Numbered from the stretch's first letter, positions 18,118 through 28,985 are shown. The stretch: 64,000 bases of DNA from Planctomycetota bacterium (GCA_026386955.1 JAPLMQ010000312.1:48405-112404); one strand, 5' to 3'. Notes: a model not told the origin generated them from the letters alone. Made by a program: numbers and translations.

Positions 18118-19719
18118 ATGCTCACGTTCCATCCGCTGCTGACCAACCACGCCGTGCTGCAACACGGGCAACCGCTGCGCCTCTCGGGGTGGGCCGACCC
18201 GGGGCAACAGGTCCGCGTGGTCCTCGAAAGCCGCCAGTTTCACTCCGTGTGCCTTGCGACGGTCAGCCCACTGGGGCGCTGGCACGCCGTGATCGACCCA
18301 AGGGATACGGGCGGCCTTGTGCTTGAGGGGTCTTCGGCAAATGCGGCCGACCCCTTGCCCCCCGGCACGACGATGACGCTGCACGTGGAGGCCGGCGCGG
18401 AGCATGTCGATCTCGTCGACCTGGTGATGGGCGACGTCTGGTTCTGCTCGGGGCAGTCGAACATGGAGATGCCGCTGCGGGATGCGCTCGACGGCGAGGC
18501 CCACGCCGCCGGCGCGGAGGACGCGTTCCTGCGCCTCTTCACCGTCCCCCGGCGCTCGACGCTCACGTCCCAGGGGCGGTTCGGCGAATCGGCGTGGCTG
18601 CGAAGTTCGCCCTCCGTGGCGCTCCAATTCTCGGCAGTGGGATATCACTTCGGCTCGCACCTCCGCCGCGCGACCAGCCGGCCGATCGGGCTGATCCAGT
18701 CGGCGGTCGGCGCGACGCCCGTCGAGACGTGGGTGCGCCTGGGACTGCTGAAATCAAACCCCGACTGGTGGCCGATCCTCGATCGCGCCAAGGAATCGCT
18801 CGAAGCGTTTCCCGATCCCGAAAAGCGCTACGCCGACCGCTTCGCCGCGTGGGACCACGACACGGACCTGGCAGAGCGCGAGGGGCGCCCGCTCCCGGGC
18901 GCGCAGCCCAAGCTCCTCTGCCCTGGGCACGCCTGGACGCCCGCGGGGCTGTGGAACGCGATGGTCGCGCCGGCGACGGACTTCCCGATCCGCGGGGTGA
19001 TCTGGGCCCAGGGCGCGTCGCACCCGGAGCGGGCATTCCAATACCGGGCGCTCTTCCGCGCCCTGATCCGCGATTGGCGGGCCGCGTGGGGCGACGACGC
19101 CGCGGGCGCGGGCGTGCGCGACCTGCCCTTCCTCTTCGTGCAGGAGGCAGCCTTCGGCCCGCGCCGGGCCGAGCCGGGGGAGCATTCCTGGGCCGAGCTG
19201 CGCAAGGCCCAGGCGATGGCGCTGGCCGAGCCGCGCACGGCGATGGCGGTCTCGCTCGACATCGGCGAGACGGCCAACATCCACCCCGTGCGCAAGCAGC
19301 CCGTGGGCGACCGGCTCGCGCTGGCGGCCCGCGCGATGGCCTACGGGCACGACACGCCTTCGTCGAGCCCGGTCGTCGCGTCGGTGCGCGTCGAGGGCGA
19401 AACCATCCGGCTGCGCTTCGACCACGCGGAAGGCGGGCTCAAGACCTCAGACGGCGGCCCGGTGCGCGGGCTGGCGGTCTCCGCCGGCGCAGGACCCGGC
19501 GCGGGCGACACGTCGCGCGGAAACCGCGGGTTCGTCTGGGCGGAGGCCCGCATCGAGGGGAGCGAGTTGGTGGTCTGGTCGCCGGCGGTCCCCAAGCCGG
19601 CGGCAGTGCGCTACGCCTGGGCGCAGAACCCCGAAGCGAACTTGGTTGGCGCGACGGGCCTGCCGGTCGGGCCGTTCCGCACCGACGACTGGCGCGGGAT
19701 CACCGTCGACGTGAAATGA
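18118..19719 (+). CDS. Sialate O-acetylesterase (SGNH hydrolase)
   Basis: 533 residues. The N-terminal beta domain (HAVLQHGQPLRLSGWADPGQ) is followed by the SGNH hydrolase nucleophile motif WFCSGQSNMEMPL (about residue 118) and the C-terminal catalytic block with His in ANIHPVRKQPVGDRLALAAR. A C-terminal beta domain follows (VRVEGETIRLRFDHAEGGL). The family removes O-acetyl groups from sialic acids and other acetylated sugars. No signal peptide is visible, which is unusual for this family and suggests either an intracellular enzyme or a start further upstream. Fits the glycan-degradation theme of the window. Confidence 0.88.
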   Translation: MLTFHPLLTNHAVLQHGQPLRLSGWADPGQQVRVVLESRQFHSVCLATVSPLGRWHAVIDPRDTGGLVLEGSSANAADPLPPGTTMTLHVEAGAEHVDLVDLVMGDVWFCSGQSNMEMPLRDALDGEAHAAGAEDAFLRLFTVPRRSTLTSQGRFGESAWLRSSPSVALQFSAVGYHFGSHLRRATSRPIGLIQSAVGATPVETWVRLGLLKSNPDWWPILDRAKESLEAFPDPEKRYADRFAAWDHDTDLAEREGRPLPGAQPKLLCPGHAWTPAGLWNAMVAPATDFPIRGVIWAQGASHPERAFQYRALFRALIRDWRAAWGDDAAGAGVRDLPFLFVQEAAFGPRRAEPGEHSWAELRKAQAMALAEPRTAMAVSLDIGETANIHPVRKQPVGDRLALAARAMAYGHDTPSSSPVVASVRVEGETIRLRFDHAEGGLKTSDGGPVRGLAVSAGAGPGAGDTSRGNRGFVWAEARIEGSELVVWSPAVPKPAAVRYAWAQNPEANLVGATGLPVGPFRTDDWRGITVDVK

Positions 19720-19749
19720 GAATCCTGAAGAGCAGCGCGGGCCGCGAGC

Positions 19750-21141
19750 TCAGCCCTTGGGCGAATGGATCGGGCGCACGACCGTCAATTGCCCGGGGGG
19801 CACGGTCATGAGGTCGATCGGCGGGCCGTCGGGGCCCCCCTCCTCCGTCAGCACCTGCACGGTGGGGCGGTCGAGCTGGGCGGGGTTGCAGGCGATGATG
19901 TGGGCGCTCTTGCCCGAGGAGAGCTTCACGTACGAGCCGACGGGGAAGAGCCCCGCGGCGGAGAGCAGCGCCCGCACCGCCGGCTTCCAGAGGGCCATCG
20001 TCGCCGTCGAGCGGAGCGTCTCCTCCATCGCGGTGTAGGGCAGCTTGGGCTTGCGGTAATGGCGCGGCTCGGTGGTCGCGGCGAAGCAGTCGGCGACGGC
20101 GAGCACGCGGGCGTAGTCGCAGAGCGCCTCGCGCCGGGCCCCGGTGGGATAACCCGAGCCGTTCTCGCGCTCGTGGTGCTGGTAGGCGGCGAGCTGGATG
20201 ATGGGCGGCACGCCCTCGACGGTCTGCAGCATCGCGAGGCTGAAGACCGGGTGGCGCTGCACGCGCGAGCGGTCGATGTCGGTCAGCTCGCAGGCGCCGG
20301 ACCGGATGCGCTCGGGCACCATGAGCATGCCCAGGTCGTAGACCAGCCCGGCCCGCCCGATGTGGCGGACGTCGTCGACGGGCCAGTTGAGCCGGGCGGC
20401 GATCGCCATCGCGAGGACGGTCACGGTGTAGGCGTGGTCGGGGAGGTAGTCCTCGCGGCGGGGGCAGAGCAGCGCGAGCTGGGTGAAGCGCGTGGGGTAG
20501 AGCGCGAGCCGGCGGAGCAGTTCGTCGGTCAAGTCGGTCACCTGCTCGATCTTGACGGCCAGGCCCGCCTCGATGCGGGCGAAGAGGCTGCGGAGGAGGT
20601 TGACTTGCCCGTCGCGCCACTCGGTGAGCTTCTCGGGCGAGGGCCAGTCGCCGGCGTGGCCGGGCTGGATCCAGGCCGCGTCGGGCTGGGGCGTGACGTG
20701 GAGCTGGAGCGAGGACATCTGGGCCTCGAGCGACTCGACAACGGTGTCGCCGAGGATGACGCGTTCGCGCCGTTGGGCGGCCGCGGGATTCTTGGGGGCG
20801 AACGCCCCGCCACCACCGGCCGCCAGCGCGTCGAGGTGATGCTCCTCGATGCGCTCGCCGGGCTCGACGACCATGTGCCCGCCGCGGGAGACGAAGCCGC
20901 CGTCGACCTTTTGGCCGACGCGGAGCTGGGAGGAATCGCAATGGGCGACGATGCCGCCCGAGACGAGCTCCTCGACGCTCTCGGCGCAGACGACCTCGGC
21001 GTCGCCGCAGCGGCGGATTGCCTCGATGTGCTTGGGGGAAAGCGGGGTGCCGCCGTTGAGCAGCTTCTGGCCCGTGAGGGAAAAGAGCGGCCGGTCGAAG
21101 GACTGGCCGGCTTGGAGAGTTGCGATTCGGATCCGTTCCAT
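19750..21141 (-). CDS. Degenerate HD-GYP domain protein
   Basis: 463 residues from ATG 21141 (MERIRIATLQ). Residues 1-130 resemble the N-terminal part of planctomycete HD-GYP proteins (RPLFSLTGQKLLNGGTPLSPKHIEAI). The HD-GYP fold spans about 225-400: H236 in DYLPDHAYTV, H297 in QRHPVFSLAML, HHERENGSGYP at 322-332, and D351 in VLAVADCF. The defining HD doublet is changed: the HDIGK motif reads Y268-D269-LGM. Loss of that His removes a metal ligand, so cyclic di-GMP hydrolysis is doubtful and a binding or scaffolding role is more likely. No receiver domain is present. Divergent from the phosphohexomutase gene. Confidence 0.85.
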   Translation of the reverse strand: MERIRIATLQAGQSFDRPLFSLTGQKLLNGGTPLSPKHIEAIRRCGDAEVVCAESVEELVSGGIVAHCDSSQLRVGQKVDGGFVSRGGHMVVEPGERIEEHHLDALAAGGGGAFAPKNPAAAQRRERVILGDTVVESLEAQMSSLQLHVTPQPDAAWIQPGHAGDWPSPEKLTEWRDGQVNLLRSLFARIEAGLAVKIEQVTDLTDELLRRLALYPTRFTQLALLCPRREDYLPDHAYTVTVLAMAIAARLNWPVDDVRHIGRAGLVYDLGMLMVPERIRSGACELTDIDRSRVQRHPVFSLAMLQTVEGVPPIIQLAAYQHHERENGSGYPTGARREALCDYARVLAVADCFAATTEPRHYRKPKLPYTAMEETLRSTATMALWKPAVRALLSAAGLFPVGSYVKLSSGKSAHIIACNPAQLDRPTVQVLTEEGGPDGPPIDLMTVPPGQLTVVRPIHSPKG

Positions 21142-21447
21142 GCCTGGTCCATCCCCGCCCCAGAAGGGGCCAGTGCCGGGGCTCGTCCCGGAGAACACTT
21201 ACAACACCGGCTGCGCGTCGTGGCGTTGTGATGGAATCGGCAGGCAAGGTGAACGGCTTAATGAGCGTAGGTCCGAGAATGGACTAAATTCGCAAGGAAT
21301 CCGCTCCAAGTTACGCATGGCGGTCTGCCGACATAAGGGAGACCCCTACGCTCGGGCCAAAACGCGGCTTGGAGCGATGAATTGACGCAATAACCGCGCA
21401 ACAGCCGCGCGATGGCGCAAGCCAAGAAAAAACCCAGGAGGATCGGC
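21142..21447. other. Divergent intergenic region with a long-range inverted repeat
   Basis: The 306 bp between the HD-GYP gene (minus) and the phosphohexomutase gene (plus) must hold both promoters. A 9-bp inverted repeat, GAGCGTAGG at 21263-21271 and CCTACGCTC at 21345-21353, encloses 73 nt, so the leader of the hexomutase could fold. TTGACG at about 21382 could be a -35 box, but no good -10 follows at the right distance. Confidence 0.35.
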
Positions 21448-22839
21448 GTGAGTGATGCCCCATTGATGTTGAGCGTGAGCGGGCTTCGCGGGCTGGTGGG
21501 CCAGTCGCTCACCCCGCCGGTGGCGGCGCGGTACGGAGCGGCCTTCGGGTCGTGGCTCAAGGGCCAGCCGCGCGCGGATGGTTCGAAGGACCGGCCGCCG
21601 CACGTCGTCCTGGGGCGCGACAGCCGCCCGTCGGGTCCGTGGGTCGAGCAGGCGGTGACGGCCGGGCTGCTCGCGGTGGGTTGCCGGGTGACGTCGCTGG
21701 GGATCGTCACCACGCCCAGCGTCGCGATCATGGCCGAGCACTTGGGCGCCGACGGTGGGATGGTCATCACCGCCAGCCACAACCCGATCATCTGGAACGG
21801 CATCAAGGCGCTGCGGCACGACGGCGTGGCCCCCCCGCCCGAGCAGGCGAAGGAGATCATCGAGCGCTTCAAAGCCGACCGGCTGGACTACGTCGGCGTC
21901 GAGGCGCTGCAGTCGATGGCCCGCGACGACTCGACCCACGCGGTGCACGCGAAGCTGGTGATGGCGCGGGTCGACGCGGGCCTGGTGCGCAAACGCCGCC
22001 CGCGCGTGGTGCTCGACAGCGTGCACGGCGCGGGCGGGGCCGCCGCCGCGATCGTGCTCAAGGAACTCGGCGTCGACCTGGTCCACCTCTACGCCGAGCC
22101 GACCGGGCAGTTCCCCCACCCCCCCGAGCCGACGCGCGAGAACCTGGTCTCGCTCGGCAAGGCTGTGCGTGACGCCAAGGCCGACATCGGCTTCGCCCAG
22201 GACCCCGACGCCGACCGCCTCGCGGTGGTGGACGAGCGCGGCGAGTACATCGGCGAGGAATACACGCTGGCGCTGGCGGCGCTGCACGTGCTGGCGCGCG
22301 AGGGCAAGAAGGGCGCGAGCGTCGCGGCCAACCTCTCGACCAGCCGGATGCTCGACGACATCGCCGCCGCCGCCGGGGCGACGGTGGTGCGCACGCCGGT
22401 GGGCGAGGCGAACGTCGCCGCGGCGATGCGCAAGAACGGCTGCGTCATCGGCGGCGAGGGCAATGGCGGGGTGATCTTCCCGCCGATCTGCTTCGTGCGC
22501 GACAGCATCGCGGGCATCGCCTTGATCCTCGAGCTGCTCTCGGCCCGCAACGAGCCGCTGAGCCGGATCGTCGGGAGGATCCCCAGCTACGCGATCCTCA
22601 AGGACAAGGTTGACCTCAAGCCCGGAATGGGCGAGCGCATCGCGCCGACCTTGCGGGCCCACTTCGCAGGGCAGAAAATCGACGAGCAGGACGGCGTGCG
22701 CATCGACTGGCCGGACCGCTGGGTCCACGTGCGCACGAGCAACACCGAGCCGATCATGCGCCTGATCGCCGAGGCCCGCGACGCGGGGACGGCGAAGAAG
22801 CTGATCGCGGAGGTCCGCGGGGCGCTGGGGTTGAAGTGA
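21448..22839 (+). CDS. Phosphoglucosamine mutase/phosphomannomutase family enzyme
   Basis: 463 residues. I place the start at GTG 21448 because a perfect AGGAGG lies at 21436-21441, 6 nt before it; the in-frame ATG at 21412 has no ribosome site and adds a Lys-rich extension. Motifs: LSVSGLRGLVGQSL, phosphoserine loop TASHNPIIWNGIK, metal loop DPDADRLAVVD, sugar loop GEGNGGVIFP, phosphate loop RTSNTEPIMRL. The family interconverts hexose 1- and 6-phosphates. The TASHN and GEGNGG versions and the overall length fit GlmM-like enzymes that feed UDP-GlcNAc synthesis, but a mannose or glucose mutase cannot be excluded. Its gene neighbour is a glycan deacetylase. Confidence 0.88.
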   Translation: MSDAPLMLSVSGLRGLVGQSLTPPVAARYGAAFGSWLKGQPRADGSKDRPPHVVLGRDSRPSGPWVEQAVTAGLLAVGCRVTSLGIVTTPSVAIMAEHLGADGGMVITASHNPIIWNGIKALRHDGVAPPPEQAKEIIERFKADRLDYVGVEALQSMARDDSTHAVHAKLVMARVDAGLVRKRRPRVVLDSVHGAGGAAAAIVLKELGVDLVHLYAEPTGQFPHPPEPTRENLVSLGKAVRDAKADIGFAQDPDADRLAVVDERGEYIGEEYTLALAALHVLAREGKKGASVAANLSTSRMLDDIAAAAGATVVRTPVGEANVAAAMRKNGCVIGGEGNGGVIFPPICFVRDSIAGIALILELLSARNEPLSRIVGRIPSYAILKDKVDLKPGMGERIAPTLRAHFAGQKIDEQDGVRIDWPDRWVHVRTSNTEPIMRLIAEARDAGTAKKLIAEVRGALGLK

Positions 22840-22860
22840 GGCGGATCGAAAGCCCGCGAT

Positions 22861-23865
22861 TCAGGCTTGCGTGGGTTCGCCCGCCGCATGCACCGTCGCG
22901 ATCGGCGCCTCGGCCTGCAGATGGAACACCGGCCGCGCCCGCGCCTGCCGCGTCAACTCGGGCAGCAGCTCCGCCATCGGCGCCCAGCGGGCGTCGCGGT
23001 GGCGGGCGATGAGTTTTTCCAGGCGGGCCGCGGCCGACTCCAGACCGGTGTAGGTGCGCACGCGCCCGAGCAGCGGCAGCGGCATGCGCGGGATGCCCGG
23101 GTCGAACTCCCACGGGTGGAAGTAGAGCACCGCCGGCCGGCCCTGCTGGGCGGCCTGCGCCAGCCCGCGGGTCATCAACATCTCGGGCAGGAGACGGAAG
23201 TACCCCCCGCCGGCGACGCCCAGGTGGCGGCGCTTGGATGACGCACCCAGCGTCGGCAGCGCGAGCGTCAGAGGCGGGATCTCCAAAAGCGTCCGCGAGC
23301 CCGGGGCGCGGTTGACCAGGAACGGCCGGTCCGGCGCTGCGGGAACGCCATAGGCCGGATGGCGCACGGGGAAGATCGAGCTGTCGTAGGCGAAGCCGGC
23401 GTCGAGCAGGACATCGATCGCCCACGCCGTGGCGGGCACGACGCTGAAGGTCGGGGCGCGGTAGCCCCGTACGGGCTGGCCCGACTGGTCCTCGAGCAGC
23501 TTGCGGCTGACGTCGAGGTCGCCCGCGAACGCGGCGGGGTCGAGCCGGTGCAGCCGGTCGTGGAGGTTGCCGTGGCTGGCGATCTCATGCCCGCCCGCGG
23601 CGATGCGCGGGACCAGGCGCGGGCAGCGACGGGCGACGTCGCCCAGGACGAAGAACGTCGCGCGGAGGCCTTGCCGATCGCAGATTCCCAACAGCAGGTC
23701 GACGCTCGCCTCGACGCGCGACGGCCAGCGGTCCCAATCGGTCCGCGGCACCGCGGCGTGGGCGGCCTCGATGTGGAAGTATTCCTCGACGTCGAAGCTC
23801 AGCACGCGCAGCGGTGCGGCGGGCGGGGCGGCGGGAGCATCATTGCGTTGAGGCGACGCGGGCAT
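22861..23865 (-). CDS. Polysaccharide deacetylase, DUF3473/PEP-CTERM type
   Basis: 334 residues. NodB homology: motif 1 SFDVEEYFH with D25, motif 2 HEIASHGNLHDRLH with metal ligands H98 and H102, motif 3 RGYRAPTFS at about 133. The C-terminal half (GGYFRLLP and YFHPWEFDPGIPR) is the DUF3473 region found in deacetylases linked to exosortase/PEP-CTERM exopolysaccharide clusters. Likely removes N- or O-acetyl groups from a surface polysaccharide. No signal peptide is visible. No exosortase gene lies nearby. It converges closely on the hexomutase gene (21 nt between the stops). Confidence 0.9.
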   Translation of the reverse strand: MPASPQRNDAPAAPPAAPLRVLSFDVEEYFHIEAAHAAVPRTDWDRWPSRVEASVDLLLGICDRQGLRATFFVLGDVARRCPRLVPRIAAGGHEIASHGNLHDRLHRLDPAAFAGDLDVSRKLLEDQSGQPVRGYRAPTFSVVPATAWAIDVLLDAGFAYDSSIFPVRHPAYGVPAAPDRPFLVNRAPGSRTLLEIPPLTLALPTLGASSKRRHLGVAGGGYFRLLPEMLMTRGLAQAAQQGRPAVLYFHPWEFDPGIPRMPLPLLGRVRTYTGLESAAARLEKLIARHRDARWAPMAELLPELTRQARARPVFHLQAEAPIATVHAAGEPTQA

Positions 23866-23943
23866 GCAACCGAATATCGGTCCGGGCGGGCCCGCGTGTG
23901 GAACAGTCCGGCCTTGGGCAGGTTCTCGGAACCGGAAACAGCG

Positions 23944-25731
23944 TCAAACCCCACGGAACCGTTTGAAAAGCCCCGGCACATGCGCCATGGCCAGTTTCGG
24001 CCGACGGTCGCGCGTCAGCACGCCGTACGGGCTGGTCGTCACGCGGTTGAGGAACGGCTCCTCGGGCCAGGGGTGGTCGGCGTAGCACCAGATGACCATC
24101 CCGCAGACGTAGGGCTTCTGGAACGCCTCGGCCTCGGCGCGGATGGCCTCCATCTGGTCGCCCTCGCCCGAGCGCCCGTCGAGGACGCCCGCGAGGCCCG
24201 AGTAGCCGAACTCCGCGATGACGATCGGCAGCTCGGGGTGCGAGGCGTGGAGCCTCTCCAGCTCGGCGTTCCACCAGCGCGTCCCCTCGGCGAAGGGGTT
24301 GGCGGCGTCGGGCTGGCGCATCACGGCCGCGAGCGAGGGGTAGCCGTTGAGGCAGGCCGTCTGGTCCTGCTCGAAATGCGGATCGTTCGGCCAGCGGTCG
24401 GAGACGTGCACCGCGAGGCGCGAGGGGTCGAGCTCGCGGGCCAGCGCGACGAGCTGGGCGTTGCCCGAGGCGACGTCGGGGTGCGACTCGCTGGTCTCGT
24501 TGCTCACGCTCCAGAAGATGAGCGAGGGGTGGTTGACGTCGCGGGCGATCATCTCGCGCAGCTGCCCCTCGGCGGCGGCGAGCTTCACTGACGTCGACGT
24601 CTCCCCTTCGGGCCCGCCCCACCAGTAGAGCGGGATCTCGCCCATCGCGAGCATGCCCAGCTCGTCGCAGAGGTCGAGCGTCGAGGGGTGGTGCGGGTAA
24701 TGGCAGAGGCGGACGAAGTTGGCGCCGAGGCTCTTCATGTGGAGGAGATCGGCTCGGACGCCGTGCGGGTCGGGCGTCATGCCGGCGCGGGGCGTGTCCT
24801 CGTGGCGGTTGAATCCGGCGAAGCGCAGCGGCTGGCCGTTGAGGAAAAGCCGGGCGTCGCGGGCCTCGATGGTGCGGAAGCCGAAGGCGATGCGCGCCTC
24901 GTCGACCGGCTTGGCGGGATTCACCGGATCGTCCGGGCAGCCCGGCGCGTCGATGTCGAACAGGCGCACGCCCGCGATGTGGAGGGCCGGGCTCTCCGGC
25001 GACCAGGGCTTGGCCTCCGGCGCGGAGCCCGCGAAATGCGCGGTCTCCCGCGCGCCGGCGGGAATCGTGAGCGTCTGCGCCCGCACGACAGCCACCGTCT
25101 CGGACCCGCCCAGGGGCGTCACCCGCATCTCGACCTGCACCCGCCGCTCGCGCCCGGAGTGGTTCACGACGCGCACGTGGGCGGTGAACGAGCCGTCGCC
25201 CCGCGCGGTGACGGCCGGGCGGTCGAGCCGGAGCAGCGGACGGTGCTCGAGCACGACTTCGCGCAGGATTCCGCCGAAGGGTCGCCATCCGCGCCGCGGG
25301 CCGGGCACGGCCCCGTCGCGGCGGGTGCTGTCGGCCCGGACGACCAGGACATTCACGCCCGCACGGGCCGCGGGGGCGAGCGACATCTCAAAGGGCAGGA
25401 ACCCCCCCTGATGTTCCCCAACCGCCTGCCCGTTGAGCCAGACGCGCGTGTTGTAGGTCACGCCCTCGAAGCGCAGGATCGGCTCAACGGCGGCCTCGCC
25501 CCCCGCCGTCCCGGGAACGCTGGCCGGAGGCAAGACGATCTCGCGCCGGTACCAGCCCATGCCCTCGTAGGCGACCAGCGACGGCGCCGCGGCGTCGAAC
25601 GGCGCGGGGACATTGACCTCCAGCCACCGCTGGGCGTCGTGCCCGGGGCGGAAGAACCCGCGGCGTTCGCCCTCGTCGTGCGGGTCGGGCTGGAAGCGCC
25701 ACAGGCCGGAGAGGTCGATGGAGGCGGTCAT
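23944..25731 (-). CDS. Glycoside hydrolase family 2 protein (beta-glucuronidase/galactosidase-like)
   Basis: 595 residues from ATG 25731 (MTASIDLSGLWRFQPDP). Domain order is the GH2 standard: jelly-roll sugar-binding domain (TYNTRVWLNGQAVGEHQGGF), immunoglobulin-like domain (VEMRVTPLGGSE), TIM barrel (RFAGFNRHEDTPRAG, then LCHYPHHPSTLDLCDELG). The acid/base Glu is in WSVSNETSESHP and the nucleophile Glu in IVIAEFGYSG. The length and the HYPHHP region resemble beta-glucuronidases more than large LacZ enzymes. No signal peptide is visible. The last codons (KRFRGV then stop) coincide with a 15-nt match to the P1 repeat, so the extreme C terminus may be repeat-derived. Confidence 0.9.
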   Translation of the reverse strand: MTASIDLSGLWRFQPDPHDEGERRGFFRPGHDAQRWLEVNVPAPFDAAAPSLVAYEGMGWYRREIVLPPASVPGTAGGEAAVEPILRFEGVTYNTRVWLNGQAVGEHQGGFLPFEMSLAPAARAGVNVLVVRADSTRRDGAVPGPRRGWRPFGGILREVVLEHRPLLRLDRPAVTARGDGSFTAHVRVVNHSGRERRVQVEMRVTPLGGSETVAVVRAQTLTIPAGARETAHFAGSAPEAKPWSPESPALHIAGVRLFDIDAPGCPDDPVNPAKPVDEARIAFGFRTIEARDARLFLNGQPLRFAGFNRHEDTPRAGMTPDPHGVRADLLHMKSLGANFVRLCHYPHHPSTLDLCDELGMLAMGEIPLYWWGGPEGETSTSVKLAAAEGQLREMIARDVNHPSLIFWSVSNETSESHPDVASGNAQLVALARELDPSRLAVHVSDRWPNDPHFEQDQTACLNGYPSLAAVMRQPDAANPFAEGTRWWNAELERLHASHPELPIVIAEFGYSGLAGVLDGRSGEGDQMEAIRAEAEAFQKPYVCGMVIWCYADHPWPEEPFLNRVTTSPYGVLTRDRRPKLAMAHVPGLFKRFRGV

Positions 25732-25829
25732 GGAGGGGTTTCCAAGGGGCCAAGGAGCGGGCCGAGTGGTGGGCCGAGGACGGCAAAAACCTGCATCCAG
25801 ACGAGGGTTATGCCTCGCACGGGGTGCGT

Positions 25830-25858
25830 TTGGCAAGCCGGGGGGGAATCACTATTCT
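25830..25858 (+). promoter_or_regulatory. Sigma-70-type promoter for atpD
   Basis: TTGGCA, a 17-nt spacer, then TATTCT. Both hexamers are close to consensus and the spacing is optimal. It lies about 108 bp upstream of the atpD ATG, in a gap where no other gene begins on this strand. Confidence 0.55.
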
Positions 25859-25863
25859 ATTGA

Positions 25864-27405
<1,542 letters not shown>

Positions 27406-27435
27406 GCCGCCGTTCCATCCTGACCGCAACCAAGC

Positions 27436-27470
27436 AAGAGGCCCCGCGAACGCGGGGCCTCTTGTCGTTT
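27436..27470 (+). terminator. Rho-independent terminator of atpD
   Basis: A perfect 13-bp stem (AAGAGGCCCCGCG with CGCGGGGCCTCTT) and a 2-base spacer between the arms (so a slightly shorter stem in practice), followed by GTCGTTT. It begins 30 nt after the atpD stop. Confidence 0.85.
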
Positions 27471-28127
27471 GGTGCTTGAAGGATTGGATGCTCGTCGGTT
27501 CGCCGTGTCGCCCCACGCCTAAAAGGGTGGCCTGCCGCGGACGGCAAACCACCCCCCTGTCTCGTCGTGCGCCCATGCCCTTGCGGGCCAGCCCGGTCCG
27601 TGGGGAACGCGGGCCGTGGCGCCTCGACGGGATCAGTCTTCCTCCTCCTCCGCCTCGTATCAGCGCGGGCGGCGGCCCCAGGAACCCTGATCTTCGACAG
27701 ACGACCCCGGCTCTCTCACGCTTCCGATGCCCACCAGCGAGTGCTTGCCGTTGTGCGATTCCTGCTGGGGCGCGTGCTTTCCGGAACGAGTGCTCCGGTG
27801 CTCCGACATTTGTTCCTCACGGGGTGGGCAAGGCCGGGCGTCACGAGGGGTTGTCATGAATCCTTTCCACTTTCGATCCGCCCGGCCTTGTCCCCGCTTC
27901 CTTTTCCCCTCCGGCGGTGTGGTTCCCGTGTTTCAACCCCTCCGTGTCCGGCGGTTTTCTCCCTGTCGACGATGGATGCTAGCCACGCTCGTTTCCATGC
28001 CCACTTCGTCAAACTCCCATCGCGCCATCGGGCGATTCCCGACAAGCCCAACCCGCGTCGGAACCGGCGTTGCGTCCCGCCTCCACACGCGGACAATGGG
28101 CGCCACCTCCGCGGAGCCGACCGACCC
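27471..28127. other. 657-bp gap with no recognised gene
   Basis: Between atpD and the dioxygenase gene. Several frames stay open, but their translations are compositionally odd (Cys-, Pro- and Arg-rich) and match nothing I know. A near-perfect hairpin, GGGTGGCCTGCCG with CGGCAAACCACCC, lies at 27525-27554. The region is more pyrimidine-rich and of lower GC than the genes around it. It could hold a decayed gene or a noncoding RNA; I see no signature of RNase P, SRP, tmRNA or 6S RNA. Confidence 0.4.
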
Positions 28128-28940
28128 ATGCCACAACCCGCGCCTCTGACCACGCCCGACAACCTCCCCGCGAGCCTCGTGGAGGACTACCGCCGCGACG
28201 GCTTCGTGCGCGTGCCCTGCGTCCTCAGCCCTGCGGAGGCGGCCGAGTTCCGCGCGGCGACGCTCGCCTGCGACCAACGGCTGCGCAGCCTCACCGCCGG
28301 GTCGGCCGCGGAGAAGGTCTTCAGCCAGCTCCTCAACGTCTGGCGGGAGGACCCCGTCATCCGCCGGCTCACGCTCCACCCGCGATTGGGCGGAATCGCC
28401 CAAAAACTCGCAGGCGTGAAGCTGCGCCTCTGGCACGACCACACACTCATCAAGCAGCCGCACAACCGCGCCAACACCGAGTTCCACCAGGACCGCCCTT
28501 ATTGGCCCCTGCTCGACGCCGACCACCCGCTCTCGGCCTGGATCGCGCTGCAGGACGTGCCCGTCGAGCGCGGGTGCATGAGCTTCATCCCGGGATCGCA
28601 TCGCGTGACGAACCTCGTCTCGCAGGACCTGATGGACCCGCGCGACCTCTTCCGCAAATGCCCGGAGCTGGCCTACTACCCGCGCGTCACCGTCCCGCTC
28701 CGCGCGGGCGACGTCACATTCCACCACGCCTACGCCGCCCACATGGCGACCTCGAACCAGACCGACGAGGCCCGCGTGGCCCACGTGGTGATCTTCATGG
28801 ACGCGGGGGCCCGCTACCGCAAGCGGGCCGACGGCGCGGTCCACCCGGTGACCGACCCGCTGAACCTGCCCGACGGGGCGAGGCTGGACCAGGAGTTGTT
28901 CCCGTTGGTGGATGGGTTCGGAGAGGGGAAGAAGGCGTAG
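28128..28940 (+). CDS. Phytanoyl-CoA dioxygenase (PhyH) family protein
   Basis: 270 residues from ATG 28128 (MPQPAPLTTPDNL). The double-stranded beta-helix Fe(II)/2-oxoglutarate fold is supported by the proximal facial-triad residues H120 and D122 in EFHQDRPYW, ALQDVPVERGCMSFIPGSH at about 140-158, and a distal His (H205, in AYAAHMATSNQT) with the co-substrate-binding Arg just beyond. The family hydroxylates small molecules using oxygen and 2-oxoglutarate; the substrate is unknown. Planctomycetes carry many paralogues. The upstream open frame is not supported as coding. Confidence 0.85.
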   Translation: MPQPAPLTTPDNLPASLVEDYRRDGFVRVPCVLSPAEAAEFRAATLACDQRLRSLTAGSAAEKVFSQLLNVWREDPVIRRLTLHPRLGGIAQKLAGVKLRLWHDHTLIKQPHNRANTEFHQDRPYWPLLDADHPLSAWIALQDVPVERGCMSFIPGSHRVTNLVSQDLMDPRDLFRKCPELAYYPRVTVPLRAGDVTFHHAYAAHMATSNQTDEARVAHVVIFMDAGARYRKRADGAVHPVTDPLNLPDGARLDQELFPLVDGFGEGKKA

Positions 28941-28985
28941 CACGCAACGATCGATCAAGCCTTGCAATTGTCCCACTGCACCACA

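Noticed and set aside
27567..28127. N-terminal extension of the PhyH-type gene, and a small Cys-rich frame at 27727-28149
   Set aside because: No conserved residues, no ribosome site, and the PhyH fold starts at 28128.
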